Shown: positions 57,163 to 64,000 of the stretch, piece after piece
How positions within the stretch are numbered: position 1 is the stretch's first letter
Layout: every line of letters begins with the position of its first letter
Source of the DNA: PALSA-612 sp963742925
GTDB taxonomy: Bacteria > Actinomycetota > Thermoleophilia > Gaiellales > Gaiellaceae
Assembly: GCA_963742925.1 (NCBI GenBank)
Contig: CAVUNV010000006.1
Location: 62,001-126,000 of the forward strand
Direction of reading: 5' to 3'
Length of the DNA stretch: 64,000 nucleotides
Translations under genes and position numbers: made by a program
The notes under the pieces: model-generated
Databases searched by the model: none
The model's input: only the letters and a program-made list of their open reading frames with translations
What the model was told of the DNA's origin: nothing

Positions 57163-57195
57163 CGAACCTAAGACGAGCCTGAGACGTATCTAAGA
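57163..57195 (-). promoter_or_regulatory. Three 11-bp direct repeats, probable OmpR-type operator
   Basis: Plus-strand reads CGAACCTAAGA, CGAGCCTGAGA, CGTATCTAAGA, exactly abutting (consensus CGNNYCTRAGA). On the coding strand the unit is TCTYAGNNNNG. An 11-bp period is typical of OmpR/PhoB-family DNA sites. They lie 66-98 nt upstream of the secreted-protein start. A related pair precedes the response-regulator gene. Confidence 0.7.
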
Positions 57196-57204
57196 AATCC
57201 CAGC

Positions 57205-58578
57205 TCAGACAGGAGGGAAGGCGAGCCTGACGACCGTGCCGCCGCCGTCGGCCGGCCCGGCCGTGACCGTGCCGCCGTGCGCCTCGACGACCTGGCGCAC
57301 GATCGCGAGGCCGAGCCCCGAGCCCGGCGTGCCCCGGGCGGCGGACGAGCGGTAGAAGCGATCGAAGACGTGCGGGAGATCGTCGGGAGCGATGCCGGGG
57401 CCGTGGTCGCGGATCGCCACCTCGCCTCCGTTCACCCTTACCTCCACCGTCCCGCCGGCGGGACTCCACTTGGCCGCGTTGTCGAGCACGTTTGCGATCG
57501 CCCGGAAGAGCCGATCGGGAACGCCGCGGATGAGCGACTCGGCGAGATCGGTCTCGAACACGAGGGACGGCGCGTGCAGCCGGGCGCGTTCGACCGCGTC
57601 GCCGACCAGGAGATCCAGGCGGACGTCCTCGACCGCCCGCTCCCGTTCGCCGTCGCGGGCCAGGTCGACGACGTCCGTGACCAGGTCGGTGAGCTCCTCG
57701 AGCTGGGTCGAGACGTCGGAGAGCGCCCTGCCGCGCTCGTCGGCGGGAAGCGTGCCGCGGGCGAGCAGCTCGACGTTCGTGCGCAGGCTGGTCAGCGGCG
57801 TGCGGAGCTCGTGAGAGGCGTCGGCGACGAGCTGGCGCTGCGCCTGCTGGGACTCCTCGAGCGCCGCCAGCATCGTGTTGAAGCTCGTGCCCAGCCGGCC
57901 GAGCTCATCCGTCGATCCTTCCTCGACCCGGCGGCTGAGATCACGCGTCGCGGTGATCTCCTCGGTGGCGGTCGTCAGTCGCCGCACCGGGGCGAGCGCG
58001 GCGCGCGCGACGAGTAGCCCGAGGATCGCCGCGACGCCGATGCCGGCGCCGGCGATCGCGAGCAGGATCCAGCGGAGACGGCTGAGGACGTCGTCCGTCT
58101 CCTTCAGCGTCAGCGCGATCTGAAGCGCTGCGTTCGGCGCGATCTCCGCCGTGTAGACACGGAGGTGCGTTCCGGCCAGCGTGATGTCGCGGAAGAACGG
58201 GTGGCCGCCGGTGACGACCGAGCGGGCACGCTTGTCCACGGGCAGCGGATAGGGCTCGGTCGATGGACGCGCAACCTGATAGGTGCCGCCGTTGAGCACG
58301 ATCACCTGCAGGTACCCCGGGGCGCCGCCGAGCGCCGGCCGCGGATACCGATCGAAGATCTGGCGCGCGACGAGGTCGGGCAACTCCTGCGCGGTCTGCA
58401 TGCGAGTGCGGAGAGCGGTGTCGACCTCGCCCCGAAGCTGATCCTGCACGAGCACGTACGCGACGGCGGAGGCCAGAACGACTGCGACCGCCACTGCAAG
58501 CGCCGCCGCCAGGGCGAGGCGCGCGCGGAAGCTCAGGCCGCGGAGAGGTCCCGCCAGGAACGCCGGCCGGTCGCGCAC
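57205..58578 (-). CDS. Sensor histidine kinase (MprB-like)
   Basis: 457 residues: two membrane helices (LALAAALAVAVAVVLASAVAYVLV and LLAIAGAGIGVAAILGLLVA) flanking an extracytoplasmic sensor loop, then HAMP, HisKA with VADASHELRTPLTSL, and HATPase with NVLDNAAKWSP, DHGPGIAPDD and GSGLGLAIV. GTG start overlaps no gene; regulator stop is 2 nt away. Signals are probably cell-envelope stress by analogy with MprB, which is inference. Confidence 0.92.
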   Translation of the reverse strand: MRDRPAFLAGPLRGLSFRARLALAAALAVAVAVVLASAVAYVLVQDQLRGEVDTALRTRMQTAQELPDLVARQIFDRYPRPALGGAPGYLQVIVLNGGTYQVARPSTEPYPLPVDKRARSVVTGGHPFFRDITLAGTHLRVYTAEIAPNAALQIALTLKETDDVLSRLRWILLAIAGAGIGVAAILGLLVARAALAPVRRLTTATEEITATRDLSRRVEEGSTDELGRLGTSFNTMLAALEESQQAQRQLVADASHELRTPLTSLRTNVELLARGTLPADERGRALSDVSTQLEELTDLVTDVVDLARDGERERAVEDVRLDLLVGDAVERARLHAPSLVFETDLAESLIRGVPDRLFRAIANVLDNAAKWSPAGGTVEVRVNGGEVAIRDHGPGIAPDDLPHVFDRFYRSSAARGTPGSGLGLAIVRQVVEAHGGTVTAGPADGGGTVVRLAFPPV

Positions 58579-58580
58579 GG

Positions 58581-59273
58581 TTACGCCTCCCGCAGCGCGT
58601 AGCCGACGCCGCGCACGGTCTGGATCAGCCGTGGCTCGCCGCCGGCCTCGGTCTTGCGGCGCAGGTAGCCGATGTAGACGTCGAGCGCGTTCGACGTCGG
58701 CCCGAAGTCGTAGCCCCAGACGCGCTCGAAGATCAGCGAGCGGGTCAGCACCTGGCGCGGATTGCGGAGGAAGAGCTCGAGCAGGTTGAACTCGGTGCGG
58801 GTCAGCTCGACGTAGCGCTCGCCGCGCCGCACCTCGCGCGTGGCGGGATCGAGCGTGATGTCGCCGAACCGGAGCTGCTCCTCGCCGCGCTCGTGCCCGC
58901 CGCGGCGGAGCAGGGCGCGGATGCGGGCCAGCAGCTCCTCGAGCGCGAACGGCTTGACGAGGTAGTCGTCGGCGCCGGCGTCGAGCCCGTCGACGCGGTC
59001 GCCGACGCCGGCGCGCGCGGTCAGCATCAGGACCGGGACGCGGCTTCCCTCCTCGCGCAGCCGCCGGCAGGCCGCCAGGCCGTCCACCTCGGGCATCAGC
59101 ACGTCCAGGACGACCACGTCGGGCTCGGCCAGGCCGATCGCCCGCAACGCCTCGGCGCCGTTCTCGGCGAGGTCGACCGAGTAGCCCTCGAGCGAGAGGG
59201 CGCGGCGAAGCGCTTCGCGGACCGCAGGCTCGTCGTCGACGACGAGGACTCGCGTGCCGGGCGGGACTCTCAT
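58581..59273 (-). CDS. OmpR-family response regulator (MprA-like)
   Basis: 230 residues. Receiver: VVDDEPAVREAL, phosphoacceptor VVLDVLMPEVDG, LTARAG and VKPFALEEL. C-terminal winged helix: LTRTEFNLLELFLRNP, RSLIFERVWGYDFG, LDVYIGYLRRKTE and TVRGVGYAL. First gene of an operon with its kinase. Likely autoregulated through 11-bp repeats just upstream. Confidence 0.94.
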   Translation of the reverse strand: MRVPPGTRVLVVDDEPAVREALRRALSLEGYSVDLAENGAEALRAIGLAEPDVVVLDVLMPEVDGLAACRRLREEGSRVPVLMLTARAGVGDRVDGLDAGADDYLVKPFALEELLARIRALLRRGGHERGEEQLRFGDITLDPATREVRRGERYVELTRTEFNLLELFLRNPRQVLTRSLIFERVWGYDFGPTSNALDVYIGYLRRKTEAGGEPRLIQTVRGVGYALREA

Positions 59274-59293
59274 CTCGACATCACGATCGCAAG

Positions 59294-59315
59294 GCAGGCT
59301 AAGAAGGGAATGAGA
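59294..59315 (-). promoter_or_regulatory. 11-bp direct repeat upstream of the OmpR-type regulator
   Basis: GCAGGCTAAGA and AGGGAATGAGA abut on the plus strand; they share the CTRAGA/ATGAGA core and 11-bp phase of the triple repeat at 57163-57195, in the same orientation relative to the downstream gene. They lie 21-42 nt upstream of the ATG at 59273. A third weaker unit may precede. Confidence 0.55.
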
Positions 59316-59444
59316 ACAGGGGATTTTGCGGGCATTTCGTCACGCAATTGTCACACCGGCGGCACGGATTTCCGGCTACCGTATCCCGCCCCGTGGGTGG
59401 GCGGGGGTTAGGGATGGGACCCGCCCTCGGGTGGGGACACGACG

Positions 59445-59450
59445 TACCCT
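59445..59450 (+). promoter_or_regulatory. Leaderless -10 of the Fpg/Nei gene
   Basis: TACCCT ends 6 nt before the ATG at 59457. Confidence 0.5.
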
Positions 59451-59456
59451 TGGGCC

Positions 59457-60284
59457 ATGCCCGAGCTGCCCGAGGTCGAGGCCGTCCGCCGTGCCCTCGA
59501 CGAGCCCGTGCGCGCCTTCCCGATCGAGCGCGCCGGCCCGGCCCACGTCGCGACCCTGAAGACCATCGATCCGCCGCTCGGGGCGCTCGAGGGCCGGCGT
59601 CTCGCCGGCGCGGCCCGCCGCGGAAAGCGCCTCCTGTTCGAGTCCGAGGACGGGGAGCTCGTGCTGATGGTGCACCTGATGTCCGCGGGCCGGCTCCGCT
59701 ACCTCCGCGCCGGCGAGAAGGGGCCGAAGAGCCCGGCATTCCGGGTCCGCTTCCAGGGCGGCGGCGAGCTCGTGCTCACCGAGGCCGGCTCGAAGAAGCG
59801 CGCCGGCGTCTGGCTGCTCACCCCTGCGCAGGCCGAGGACGAGCTCGCGCACCTCGGCCCGGAGGCGCTCGGGATCGGCGCGGGCGAGCTGGCCGGGATC
59901 CTCGCCTCGGAGTCGCGCCGGCTCCATCCCCTGCTCCGCGACCAGCGCGCGCTCGCCGGCATCGGCCGCGCCTGGTCGAACGAGATCCTGCACACCGCCC
60001 GCCTCTCGCCCTTCGCGCTCTCGCCCCAGCTCTCACACGAGGAGATCGAACGGCTCGCGACCGCGATCGACGGCGAGCTCACGCGCGGAATCGACCTGCG
60101 CGTCCGGGGAGCCGGCGACGCGAAGACGTACCGCGTCCACAACCGCCTCGGGCAGCCCTGCCACGTCTGCGGAGCGCCGATCGCCCGCGTCGACTACGAG
60201 GAGCACACGATCTACTACTGCCCGAAATGCCAGACCGGCGGCCGCGTCCTGAAGGATCGCCGGCTCTCACGGCTCCTGCGCTGA
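59457..60284 (+). CDS. Fpg/Nei-family DNA glycosylase
   Basis: 275 residues. N-terminal PELPEVEAVRR with catalytic Pro/Glu, the conserved Lys in RRGKRLLFES, a H2TH-type helical region (IGRAWSNEILHTARLSPF), and a C-terminal zinc finger CHVC...CPKCQTGGR with the terminal Arg that contacts the lesion. It excises oxidised bases and nicks at the AP site. Whether it is Fpg/MutM or Nei-like is uncertain: MVHLMSAGRLR resembles Fpg, the finger resembles both. Single gene. Confidence 0.9.
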   Translation: MPELPEVEAVRRALDEPVRAFPIERAGPAHVATLKTIDPPLGALEGRRLAGAARRGKRLLFESEDGELVLMVHLMSAGRLRYLRAGEKGPKSPAFRVRFQGGGELVLTEAGSKKRAGVWLLTPAQAEDELAHLGPEALGIGAGELAGILASESRRLHPLLRDQRALAGIGRAWSNEILHTARLSPFALSPQLSHEEIERLATAIDGELTRGIDLRVRGAGDAKTYRVHNRLGQPCHVCGAPIARVDYEEHTIYYCPKCQTGGRVLKDRRLSRLLR

Positions 60285-60301
60285 CCCTACGCGGCGAGAC
60301 G

Positions 60302-61815
60302 TCATTTGAGCTGCTTCTTGAGCAGACCGAAGACGCCCCGAACGATCTCCCGCTCGGCCTGCTTCCCTGCCGACGACGAGAGGAACGAGCCGAGCGCACC
60401 CGCGCCGGCGGCGACGGCACCCGCTGCCTTCTTCTGCTCGGTGCGGGCGCTGCCGGGGCAAGCGCTGCCGTACCCGCAGCCGGCGCCTGCGCCGCCATCC
60501 TGGCGGCGAGCATCTCCCGCGCGCTGTTCGAGTCCGTCCGCGTGCCGTACTTCGCGTACAGCGGCGATGCCTTCGCGCTCTTGTCCACGTCGTCCGTCGG
60601 CCCCATCCGCGACACGGGCGGGCGTAATCGCGTATGGACGACCGGCGTCGGCACCCGCTTTCCGACAGGATCGTTACGGCCGCCTCGCCGGTCCCGAGCT
60701 GGGTCAGGAGCTGCTCGATGTCGTAGAACTCCGACTTCGGGTACGTCTTGACCGCCTGCTTGAGCGCATCGCGTCGTCCGGCGTGAACGCACGGAGCGCG
60801 TGCTGGATCCGGTTGCCGAGCTGCGCGAGCACGTCTCTCGTGGACGTCCTTCGGCACCTGGGTGATGAAGAAGACGCCGACGCCCTTCGAGCGGATCAGA
60901 CGGACGGTCTGGGTCACCGACTCGATGAACGCCTTGCTCGCCCCGTCGAAGAGCAGGTGCGCCTCGTCGAAGAAGAAGACGAGCTTGGGCTTCGGCAGGT
61001 CGCCCACTTCGGGCAGCTGCTCGAAGAGCTCGGCGAGCATCCACATCAGCGCGGTCGAGAAGAGCTTGGGCTTGTCCTGCACCGCGGTAGCTCGAGCACG
61101 AGATCACGCCGCGGCCGTCCGAGCCCGTCCGCAGCAGGTCGGAGATCGCGAACATCGGCTCGCCGAAGAACTCCGTCCCGCCGCCGTCCTCGACGCCGAC
61201 GAGATTCCGCAGCAGGACGCCGACCGTCTGCGACGCGAGCCCGCCGATTTCCTCGGCCTTCCCTCGTCGGATTGGAGGAACGTCAGCAGGGCCCGGAGGT
61301 CGGAGAGATCGAGCAGCGGCAGCCCCTTCTGGTCGGCATAGCGGAAGACCAGGCCCAGGCTCTGCTCCTGCGTGTCGTTCGCGTCGAGCACCTTCGCCAG
61401 GAGCTGCGGCCCGAAATCGGAGACCGTTGCCCGCACGGAGATACCGGATCGCGCCGAGTGAGAGGTACTCCGTCGGGAATCCGACCGGCGTGAACGGGAT
61501 GCCGAGGTCGGCGGCGCGCTTGCCTGCGGGGCTGGCCGGGTCGCCGGGGTCGGCCAGACCGGAGAGGTCGCCCTTGACGTCCGCGCACATGACGGGGACG
61601 CCGGCGGCGGACAGCTGCTCGGCGAGCATCTGCAGCGTACGAGTCTTCCCGGTGCCGGTCGCACCGGCGATCAACCCGTGCCGGTTGGTCATCGCGAGCG
61701 GCACGCGAACCAGCGCGTCGTGGGCGAGCGTCTGGTCGTGCACGCCCTGCCCGAGCTCGAGCGCAGGTCCCTGCGTCGTGTACGCCTTGCTGATCGTCTC
61801 GGCGAAGTCCGCCAC
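60302..61815 (-). CDS. HerA-like ATPase, DUF853/YjgR family (several frameshifts)
   Basis: About 503 residues in broken frames. GTG start at 61815 follows GGGAGGGG; early sequence VADFAETISKAYTTQG, Walker A GATGTGKTRTLQMLAEQL, VMCADVKGDLSGLADPG, LGIPFTPVGFPTEY. The distal part has FFFDEAHLLFDGA (Walker B) and GVGVFFITQVPKDV, ending FGLLKKQLK. This is the DUF853 (YjgR) family of HerA-related ATPases. At least five one-base insertions between 60440 and 61470. A DNA-translocating role is suspected; experimentally little known. Confidence 0.82.
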
Positions 61816-61844
61816 CGTCTCCCCTCCCTTTCCCTCTCGTCGAG

Positions 61845-62244
61845 CTAGTGGTGGACGGCCCGCTCGAGGCCCTTGGCCTCTTCGATCCAACCCGCTACCT
61901 GCGACTCGCTCGGCAGGCTGCGCACGAGGTTCTTCTTCTCGTTTGCCGCCGCGAGGGCCGCGGTGAGGTTGGCCGCGTTTCTCTGAGCGAGCTCGGGCAC
62001 GCTGTCGACCCCGGCCTCCTCGAGCAGGTCGGCGTACTCGCTGCCGACGCCCTTGATGCGGTAGAGATCCGCGTGGTTGACCCACTCGAGCACGAGGCTC
62101 CCGCTGATGCCGGTCTTCTCGGCGATGCCGGCTCGACCGGCGGCCGCCTGCCGCCAGCAGGTCGTCGGTCGTCTTCAGGCCGGCGTCGGCGAGCTTCGCC
62201 GCGTATGCCGGGCCGATGCCTTCTACGTCTTCGAGATTTGCCAT
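61845..62244 (-). CDS. DUF4332 helix-hairpin-helix protein (one-base frameshift)
   Basis: 132 residues after deleting a base near 62145. Two helix-hairpin-helix motifs, VEGIGPAYAAKLADAGLKTT and YRIKGVGSEYADLLEEAGVD, match DUF4332, predicted DNA-binding proteins. GAGGG 9-13 nt before the ATG at 62244 and TAGGCT at 62275-62280 support the start. Directly upstream of the HerA-like ATPase on the same strand, 30 nt apart, so a DNA-related pair. Confidence 0.8.
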
Positions 62245-62274
62245 CTGCCTGCCCTCCTGGTCTTGGGAAAGCCA

Positions 62275-62280
62275 AGCCTA
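62275..62280 (-). promoter_or_regulatory. -10 element of the DUF4332/HerA operon
   Basis: TAGGCT on the minus strand lies 31 nt upstream of the ATG at 62244 and would yield an mRNA that carries the GAGGG site. Confidence 0.4.
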
Positions 62281-62422
62281 GAACGTCTTGCGCGTGCCTG
62301 CAGGTCGTGAGAGGGTCTGCTCGTGATGGACGAGACGAACGTGGGCGGAACGGCGCCAGGATCGAGGTGACGAGGGTGCGGCCGGGCGGCTCCAGGTTTC
62401 GCCGATCGCCATCTTCGGAGGC

Positions 62423-62950
62423 GTGATCGCGATCGTTTCGTGCTTCCTGCCCTGGCTCGATCCGCCGGGAGGACGGTCGGTCGACAGCTTCGATGTCCCG
62501 TTCAAGACGCTGTGGGATCCGTTCAACGCCGGCAACGGCCTCAAGCTCGGCGTCCCGCTCGTGATCCTCGCCGCGGCCGCGGTTCTCCTCTCGCTGTTTC
62601 GCCCGGCGGCACCGCTCCGCCGCCTGACCGGAATCGCCGTCATCGTGCTCGCGGGCCTCTACTTCGTCCAGCTCGGCCGGCTCGTCGACAGGCAGGTCGG
62701 CCTGTCGTTCGGCGACGTCTTCGACTCGACGAGGCCGGGATCGCAATCTCACAAGAGGGCCACTGCTCGAGGTCGCCTGAGCCCGCACCGAGCAAGCGCG
62801 AGCGCAGTCGACTCCCTTCGGCGCCTTCGGCGCCCTCCGCCCGAGCCGCAGGCGCCCGCCGTCGCCCCGGCCGGCTGGTATCCCAATCCCGAAGGACCGG
62901 GCCGGCGCTACTGGGACGGCAGCCGCTGGACCGAGCACTACGCGAACTGA
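62423..62950 (+). CDS. Membrane protein with C-terminal DUF2510
   Basis: About 175 residues here. Three hydrophobic segments (AIVSCFLPWLDPP, LKLGVPLVILAAAAVLLSLF, LTGIAVIVLAGLYFVQL) are followed by a basic linker and a DUF2510 motif PAGWYPNPEGPGRRYWDGSR. The frame continues upstream without a start; a GTG at 62368 reading MTRVRPGG joined by a one-base correction near 62388 would give the full first helix. The middle (62740-62840) reads poorly and may be shifted too. Function unknown. Confidence 0.7.
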   Translation: MIAIVSCFLPWLDPPGGRSVDSFDVPFKTLWDPFNAGNGLKLGVPLVILAAAAVLLSLFRPAAPLRRLTGIAVIVLAGLYFVQLGRLVDRQVGLSFGDVFDSTRPGSQSHKRATARGRLSPHRASASAVDSLRRLRRPPPEPQAPAVAPAGWYPNPEGPGRRYWDGSRWTEHYAN

Positions 62951-62987
62951 CGACGGGCACAGCAGGTCGTTCACGAAAGGAGGCTGC

Positions 62988-62993
62988 TAGCGT
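62988..62993 (+). promoter_or_regulatory. Leaderless -10 of folE2
   Basis: TAGCGT ends 6 nt before the GTG at 63000. AAAGGAGG at 62976-62983 is nearby, but its spacing suits only an out-of-frame TTG. Confidence 0.45.
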
Positions 62994-62999
62994 TGCCGC

Positions 63000-63983
63000 G
63001 TGGGGACGACGGGTTCCGGAAGGCTCTTCGCCAACGATCTGCAGGCCTCCGCGCCCGAGGTCCGCATCGGGCTCTCGCGGGCCGGCGTCACCGGTGTGCA
63101 CAAGGCGATCCGGCTGCGTCGAGGCCCGCACGAGAAGCTCGTCTCCGCGCAGATCGACTGCTTCGTCGACCTCGAGCCGGCGCAGAAGGGCGTGCACATG
63201 TCGCGCTTCCCGGAGCTGTTCGGCGAGGCGATCGACGACGTCGTGATCGGCGAGGCGTTCCTCGTCGAGGAGCTCGCCGAGCACATCGCCCGCCACGTCC
63301 TGGCGCGGCAGCGCGCGCTGCGAGCCGAGGTGAAGATCGTCGCGTCGTATCCGATGGCGCGGCAGACACCGGTCTCCGGGCTGCCGACGCAGGAGATGGT
63401 GTCGCTGATCGGCATCGCAGCCGCGTCGGTCCGGGCCACGCGCCGGGTCGTCGGAGTCGAGGCGACGGGCATCAACGCGTGCCCCTGCGCGCAGGGCATG
63501 GTGCGCGACCGCGCCGCCGGGCAGCTCGCCGAGGCCGGGTTCGACGAGCAGGATGTCGAGCGGATCCTCGACCTCGTTCCACTGGCCACGCACAACCAGC
63601 GCGGCCGCGGGACGCTCTACGTCGGTACTGCCTGTGGCGGAATCAACGCCGAGCGGCTGGTCGAGATCGTCGAGAGCTCCATGAGCTCGCCGATCTACGA
63701 GCTGCTCAAGCGCCCCGACGAGCTGCACGTCGTCGAGCAGGCGCACCTCCACCCGAGATTCGTCGAGGACTCGGTGCGGATCGCCCTCAAGGGCGTCCTC
63801 GACGCGTATCCCGAGCTCGAGGACGAGGACTTCCTCTACTCCCGCCAGATCAACTTCGAGACGATCCACAGCCACGACGTGCTGGCGGAGCGATACGGCA
63901 CGGTCGGCGAGCTGCGAGCCGAGCTCGATCACGGCACGCATCTGGAGCGTCACACCGAGCTCGCGTCCTGGCTGACCGGCTAG
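63000..63983 (+). CDS. folE2: GTP cyclohydrolase type IB (FolE2/MptA)
   Basis: 327-residue GCYH-IB, which converts GTP to 7,8-dihydroneopterin triphosphate in folate synthesis. The metal-binding Cys is in GINACPCAQ near residue 161, with GVHMSRFPEL, SYPMARQTPVSGLPTQE and NFETIHSHDVLAER as other family blocks; the HxxH-like FETIHSHD is typical. Start GTG at 63000 is supported by TAGCGT 6 nt upstream. Type IB replaces type IA in zinc-poor conditions. The sequence also resembles archaeal MptA. Nothing is seen in the last 17 bases. Confidence 0.9.
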   Translation: MGTTGSGRLFANDLQASAPEVRIGLSRAGVTGVHKAIRLRRGPHEKLVSAQIDCFVDLEPAQKGVHMSRFPELFGEAIDDVVIGEAFLVEELAEHIARHVLARQRALRAEVKIVASYPMARQTPVSGLPTQEMVSLIGIAAASVRATRRVVGVEATGINACPCAQGMVRDRAAGQLAEAGFDEQDVERILDLVPLATHNQRGRGTLYVGTACGGINAERLVEIVESSMSSPIYELLKRPDELHVVEQAHLHPRFVEDSVRIALKGVLDAYPELEDEDFLYSRQINFETIHSHDVLAERYGTVGELRAELDHGTHLERHTELASWLTG

Positions 63984-64000
63984 CGCCTTGACCCAGACGA

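Noticed and set aside
60079..62244. A 721-residue fusion of DUF4332 and HerA
   Set aside because: A proper stop and a ribosome-binding site separate the DUF4332 protein (stop at 61845) from the ATPase start at 61815; the apparent fusion is a result of shifted frames.
60302..62244. HerA-type defence system
   Set aside because: No SIR2, nuclease or other defence partner is adjacent; DUF853 proteins are widespread housekeeping-type ATPases.

Overview
The window is about 70% G+C, almost fully coding, and uses many GTG/TTG starts. Gene content fits a soil actinobacterium of the Thermoleophilia/Gaiellales type: several acyl-CoA dehydrogenases and thiolases, a HSD17B4-like split multifunctional enzyme, TM0106-helicase, GCYH-IB (FolE2), DUF6777 kinase, DUF6285 and DUF5995 proteins. 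The assignment is inference from gene families; no rRNA or tRNA gene was seen. No gap between genes reaches 300 bases.

Layout. 0-2.5 kb: the 3' part of formate-THF ligase, then threonine synthase behind a SAM-I-type riboswitch. 2.5-9.5 kb: a phosphotransferase/SDR/cupin operon, a GlcD-type oxidase, a thiolase, and a MaoC-SCP2 protein with an SDR that together mimic peroxisomal MFE-2, divergent from a hotdog thioesterase. 9.6-14.3 kb: a branched-chain amino-acid-type ABC importer with LivG and LivF fused, two permeases and a binding protein. 14.4-18.4 kb: acyl-CoA dehydrogenase, thiolase, homocysteine methyltransferase-like protein, alpha/beta hydrolase. 18.4-27 kb: a secreted orphan, DUF6285, acyl-CoA dehydrogenases (two adjacent, possibly heteromeric), acyl-CoA ligase, two SDRs and a lactate-monooxygenase-like flavoprotein. 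27-35 kb: a TM0106 nuclease-helicase, maltokinase, zinc metallopeptidase, Rieske fusion. 35-44 kb: a GAF histidine kinase with two NarL-type regulators (one carrying a cyclase), GlgX, a DUF5995-cytochrome c fusion. 42-48 kb: a FHA-FHA-ABC exporter divergent from a large receptor Ser/Thr kinase, like Rv1747/PknF. 48-57 kb: secreted orphans, a sarcosine-oxidase-like flavoprotein, COG4280 membrane protein, RsgA with a leader ORF, CHASE2 cyclase, SGNH hydrolase, asparaginase. 56-59 kb: a MprAB-like two-component system, a secreted target candidate, and shared 11-bp direct repeats. 59-64 kb: Fpg/Nei glycosylase, HerA-like ATPase, DUF4332, DUF2510, and FolE2.

Two global signals matter for reading the annotation. 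First, at least thirteen conserved genes are broken by frameshifts; every break I could resolve is repaired by deleting exactly one base, and the coding lengths agree, so this looks like insertion-type consensus error, worst at 52.8-53.6 and 60.3-61.8 kb, rather than decay. Second, many start codons lie 6-8 nt after a TANNNT hexamer, the signature of leaderless transcription; this was used to choose starts.

Together the metabolic genes describe beta-oxidation of fatty or sterol-like acids, uptake of amino-acid-like solutes, storage-glucan/trehalose turnover, and one-carbon/threonine metabolism, with an unusually rich set of signalling proteins (two histidine kinases, three regulators, one Ser/Thr kinase, two cyclases).
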